Shown here: positions 61,954 through 64,000 of the stretch, piece by piece
Position numbering within the stretch: position 1 is the stretch's first letter
Layout of the letters: every line of letters starts with the position of its first letter
NCBI GenBank assembly: GCA_902493535.1
Contig: CABUQG010000003.1
Span: 25,172 to 89,171, forward strand
Length of the DNA stretch: 64,000 nucleotides
Direction of reading: 5' to 3'
From: an uncultured Collinsella sp.
Lineage (GTDB): Bacteria > Actinomycetota > Coriobacteriia > Coriobacteriales > Coriobacteriaceae
Notes under the pieces: model-generated
Database searches by the model: none
Told to the model about the DNA's origin: nothing
Seen by the model: only the letters and a program-made list of their open reading frames with translations
Translations under genes and position numbers: made by a program

Positions 61954-62249
61954 GCACGTTAACCGCAGAGTTCTCTGCAGCCTTCTCCCGCGATTTAAAG
62001 AAAAAAGCAAGGCGCCGTAAATGGGATCTATCCGAGCTTCAAAAGCTAATTGACCTGGTGCTACAGAATACACCCGAGTCAATGGACATATTAAAACGAC
62101 GTCATAATATGCACCGGCTAAGCGGCAACTGGGCAGGGCGAAACGAATGTCACGTAGCAAACTCTGGCGACTGGCTTGTCATATGGTCATCAAACGAAGA
62201 GGTAGCTTTCTTTGAACGCACCGGCAGCCATGATGAGCTGTTCCGATAG
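61950..62249 (+). CDS. yafQ: YafQ/RelE-family mRNA interferase toxin
   Basis: The 99-residue protein fits YafQ: FSRDLKKKARRRKWDLSELQKLIDLV at the N-terminus, then MHRLSGNWAGRNECHVANSGDWLVIW and the end FFERTGSHDELF with the conserved His near the C-terminus. YafQ toxins cleave mRNA on the ribosome. It overlaps relB by 4 nt. The C-terminal His region is intact, so it is predicted to be active. Confidence 0.9.
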   Translation: MSTLTAEFSAAFSRDLKKKARRRKWDLSELQKLIDLVLQNTPESMDILKRRHNMHRLSGNWAGRNECHVANSGDWLVIWSSNEEVAFFERTGSHDELFR

Positions 62250-62725
62250 CTCCCTTAATATCGACACCACCAAAGCTATCCGGATTTCAAGCAAATGACA
62301 TCCTATTTGTTCAACATTGTTGGAGATTTAGCTGCGCAATGATGATTGCCTCCCATCCTAGGCTGGAATATCGTCTCCAAACCAGGCCCTGGCAGCGGTT
62401 TGCTCTGCAAAAGGTTGCGCAATGTGCTCGCCGGTAGATCCTGCGTGTGGCCATACGCTACCAGACTCTTCCTTTTCATCGACAGGTTCCTTAAAGCGAT
62501 GGCCCAACACTGTCGATGAGCGGAATGCGGCAAACTGCGCCCCCGCGTTCTCTATCGAGGTACGTCGATTCTAGGTACGAGGGGTTCGCCCAGATCGAGA
62601 CGACCTATTAAGGCATCTCTATCCCTGTCGTCTCGATGAACACCTTCGACCTGACTCATGCCTTACGCGATGTTCGGACAAACTCGGTTATAGCGATTTG
62701 CCTTCTCATTAAAAGGGACTGCAAG
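62250..62725. other. Gap between the toxin gene and LPXTG copy 2
   Basis: No credible gene. ATCGAGACGAC (62594-62604) and GTCGTCTCGAT (62627-62637) are perfect inverted arms just before copy 2. An in-frame ATG at 62636 would extend copy 2 upstream but lacks a ribosome site. Confidence 0.5.
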
Positions 62726-63778
62726 ATGTTTACCGCCATGGCCTGCCTATGCGTTTTGCTGGGCGGGCCTTCTTATGCCGCGGGCGCGGAGAGCCTCATC
62801 ATCGAGGGCGCAACGTACTACGAGCCGGGCGTGTCGGGCCCCGGCTGGGCCTGGACCGATGCCGACCACCTGGAGCTTAACGGCTACGCGGGCGATGCCA
62901 TCGGCGCCGAGGGCGACCTGGTGCTGACGCTTGCCGGGCAGAACTCCGTGACGGAGTCGCATGCGCCCGATGCGGACATCACGCTGTGCGGCATGGAGGT
63001 GTGGGGCAACCTGACGCTTCGCGGCACCGGCGCCCTGACGGCGACGGGCTCGCAGTGCGGGATCCACGTTTCGCAGGCGCTCGTGGTGGACGGCTGCACC
63101 GTCGATGCCCGGGCGGACGGGGCCGATATTACGGACGAGGCGGTTGCCGGCGTGATCGCAGGCGACATGGCCGTGCGCGCCTACGGCGTGTATCTGCAGG
63201 ATGCGGGCCTTGGCGTTGGTGCGGCCGGCTGCCGGCTTTCCGTCGATGCCTCGTGGCTCGATGCGACCGGCGCCGACGGCGGCGTTGCGTGCTTGGGCGG
63301 GTCGCTTGCGTCCGCGCGGTTTGTGGCGCCTGCCGGCGGAGTCTTTGGTACTGGCGGCGTGGCGGATGCCTCCGGTGCGGTGGCACCGCATGTGGTGGTT
63401 GAGCCCGATGTCGCCACGCCGCCGGCGGGGGAGACCGGTGGGGGCGAGGTACCGGGTGGCGCGGGCGAGCCGGCTGGTGGCGCCGGTCCTGCCGGTGGGC
63501 AGCCCGGTGCCGGGTCCGCGACGGATCCCGCCCTGAAGCCCGCGACTGCGACGCCCAAGACGATCACGACAACCAAAACGACAGTAAACAGGACCACGGT
63601 GTCCACGCCATCCAAGGCCAAGGCTGCCGGCGCCGCCACCGCCACGCTCCCCAAGACCGCCGACAGCAACTGGATCGCCGCCTCATTAGCGCTATTCCTG
63701 CTAGGAGCAGCGCTTATAGCTGCCGCGCACCGCTGCTCGGTATCGCATGCATCGTCATGGCGGTTGTTCCCGCTTTGA
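62726..63778 (+). CDS. LPXTG-like surface protein, copy 2, with altered signal and sorting motifs
   Basis: The 350-residue product shares the extracellular domain of copy 1 almost residue for residue, then a different Gly/Pro/Ala and Thr/Lys-rich stalk. It ends LPKTADSNW plus a membrane helix and basic tail. The last motif residue is Ala rather than Gly, which should weaken or abolish cleavage by a class A-like sortase. With the start at 62726 the signal peptide lacks the basic residues of copy 1; the start at 62636 would restore some. It may be a poorly anchored or decaying paralog. Confidence 0.75.
   Translation: MFTAMACLCVLLGGPSYAAGAESLIIEGATYYEPGVSGPGWAWTDADHLELNGYAGDAIGAEGDLVLTLAGQNSVTESHAPDADITLCGMEVWGNLTLRGTGALTATGSQCGIHVSQALVVDGCTVDARADGADITDEAVAGVIAGDMAVRAYGVYLQDAGLGVGAAGCRLSVDASWLDATGADGGVACLGGSLASARFVAPAGGVFGTGGVADASGAVAPHVVVEPDVATPPAGETGGGEVPGGAGEPAGGAGPAGGQPGAGSATDPALKPATATPKTITTTKTTVNRTTVSTPSKAKAAGAATATLPKTADSNWIAASLALFLLGAALIAAAHRCSVSHASSWRLFPL
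62735..63458 (+). repeat. 724-bp direct repeat, copy 2
   Basis: This is the counterpart of 60476-61199, at a constant offset of 2259 nt. Confidence 0.93.
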
Positions 63779-63822
63779 GCTACGCAGGCAACCGATTAAA
63801 AGCGAGTTTTATGTTTCCCAAA

Positions 63823-63860
63823 GTAGGGGCGCACCGGCTAACGCCGGCGCGCCCCTACTA
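63823..63860 (+). terminator. Hairpin downstream of LPXTG gene copy 2
   Basis: GTAGGGGCGC and GCGCCCCTAC with an inner CCGGC/GCCGG form a strong stem. No U-tract follows on the + strand. It lies between convergent reading frames. Confidence 0.55.
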
Positions 63861-63874
63861 CTGAACGGACAGTT

Positions 63875-64000
63875 TTAATTGCTAAGGATACGGCAGCAAT
63901 CCGTACATTCCGCACTGATATTTTCTGTATTGAAGACGTCGATGATGCACCCGTATACCATTGACGTCGACACCATCAGATGCGGACCGCGCGGTGACCC
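63875..64000 (-). CDS. Partial reading frame at window edge, C-terminus only
   Basis: The - strand is open from the window end to TAA at 63875-63877, encoding about 41 residues with HLMVSTSMVYGCIIDVFN and a cysteine-rich end (ECTDCCRIL). I cannot name it. It lies convergent to copy 2 with a hairpin between them. Confidence 0.4.
   Translation of the reverse strand, partial: GSPRGPHLMVSTSMVYGCIIDVFNTENISAECTDCCRILSN

Noticed and set aside
62303..62533. - strand 76-codon frame between yafQ and LPXTG copy 2
   Set aside because: No ribosome site, no motif, and a composition unlike a protein.

Overview
The window looks like a contig from a Coriobacteriia gut actinobacterium, most likely Collinsella or a close relative. 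I infer this from the gene content: a fused beta-alpha serine dehydratase, a GlgC/GlgD pair, a GlgX-MalQ fusion, LPXTG surface proteins and a LoaP-led capsule operon. Protein features were recognised by reading translations. No database search was run.

Region 1 (1-5301, + strand) is the end of an anaerobic cobalamin operon: cbiB (cut by the window edge), a CobD-type aminotransferase, cbiP, a BtuR/CobA adenosyltransferase, cbiC and cbiJ. The genes overlap by a few bases. This block is visibly more GC-rich than what follows. It ends at a decayed IS21-type transposase start and a 69-nt stem-loop repeat.

Region 2 (5.5-23.1 kb) is housekeeping. A MacAB-like efflux operon, an L,D-transpeptidase, serine dehydratase and metK lie on the - strand. 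gltX, priA, def, fmt and rsmB lie on the + strand, followed by an AT-rich membrane protein and a FmdB-type zinc ribbon on the - strand. Several large intergenic inverted repeats from at least three families lie between these genes.

Region 3 (23.1-36.5 kb, - strand) is a complete glycogen locus: glgB, glgP, glgC, glgD, glgA and a GH13-GH77 fusion. GlgA and GlgB both carry long Lys/Ala/Thr/Pro-rich histone-H1-like C-terminal tails. GGTAAAAC/GTTTTACC words occur upstream of both ends of the locus. Next come a HAD hydrolase, thiN and tRNA-Ala(GGC).

Region 4 (38.3-54.9 kb, + strand) is a capsule/exopolysaccharide operon. It starts with a roughly 0.75-kb leader rich in hairpins and the specialised NusG paralog LoaP. 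It encodes a complete set resembling the UDP-N,N'-diacetylbacillosamine pathway (PglF, E, D, with the priming transferase PglC), a UDP-L-FucNAc pathway (FnlA, B, C), UDP-glucose dehydrogenase, two glycosyltransferases, an O-acetyltransferase, a Wzy polymerase and a Wzx flippase. wzx is frameshifted at a G7 tract. An AT-rich core (47.6-50.7 kb) sits inside GC-rich flanks, which suggests cassette replacement.

Region 5 (54.9-64 kb) is an accessory region. It holds a truncated tyrosine-recombinase N-terminus fused to an unknown domain, a decayed hsdS facing it, an Apea-like HEPN protein, a UvrD-type helicase fragment, a TIR-like (CAP12/Pycsar-type) protein, and two LPXTG-type surface proteins that share a 724-bp near-identical repeat around a RelB/YafQ toxin-antitoxin pair.
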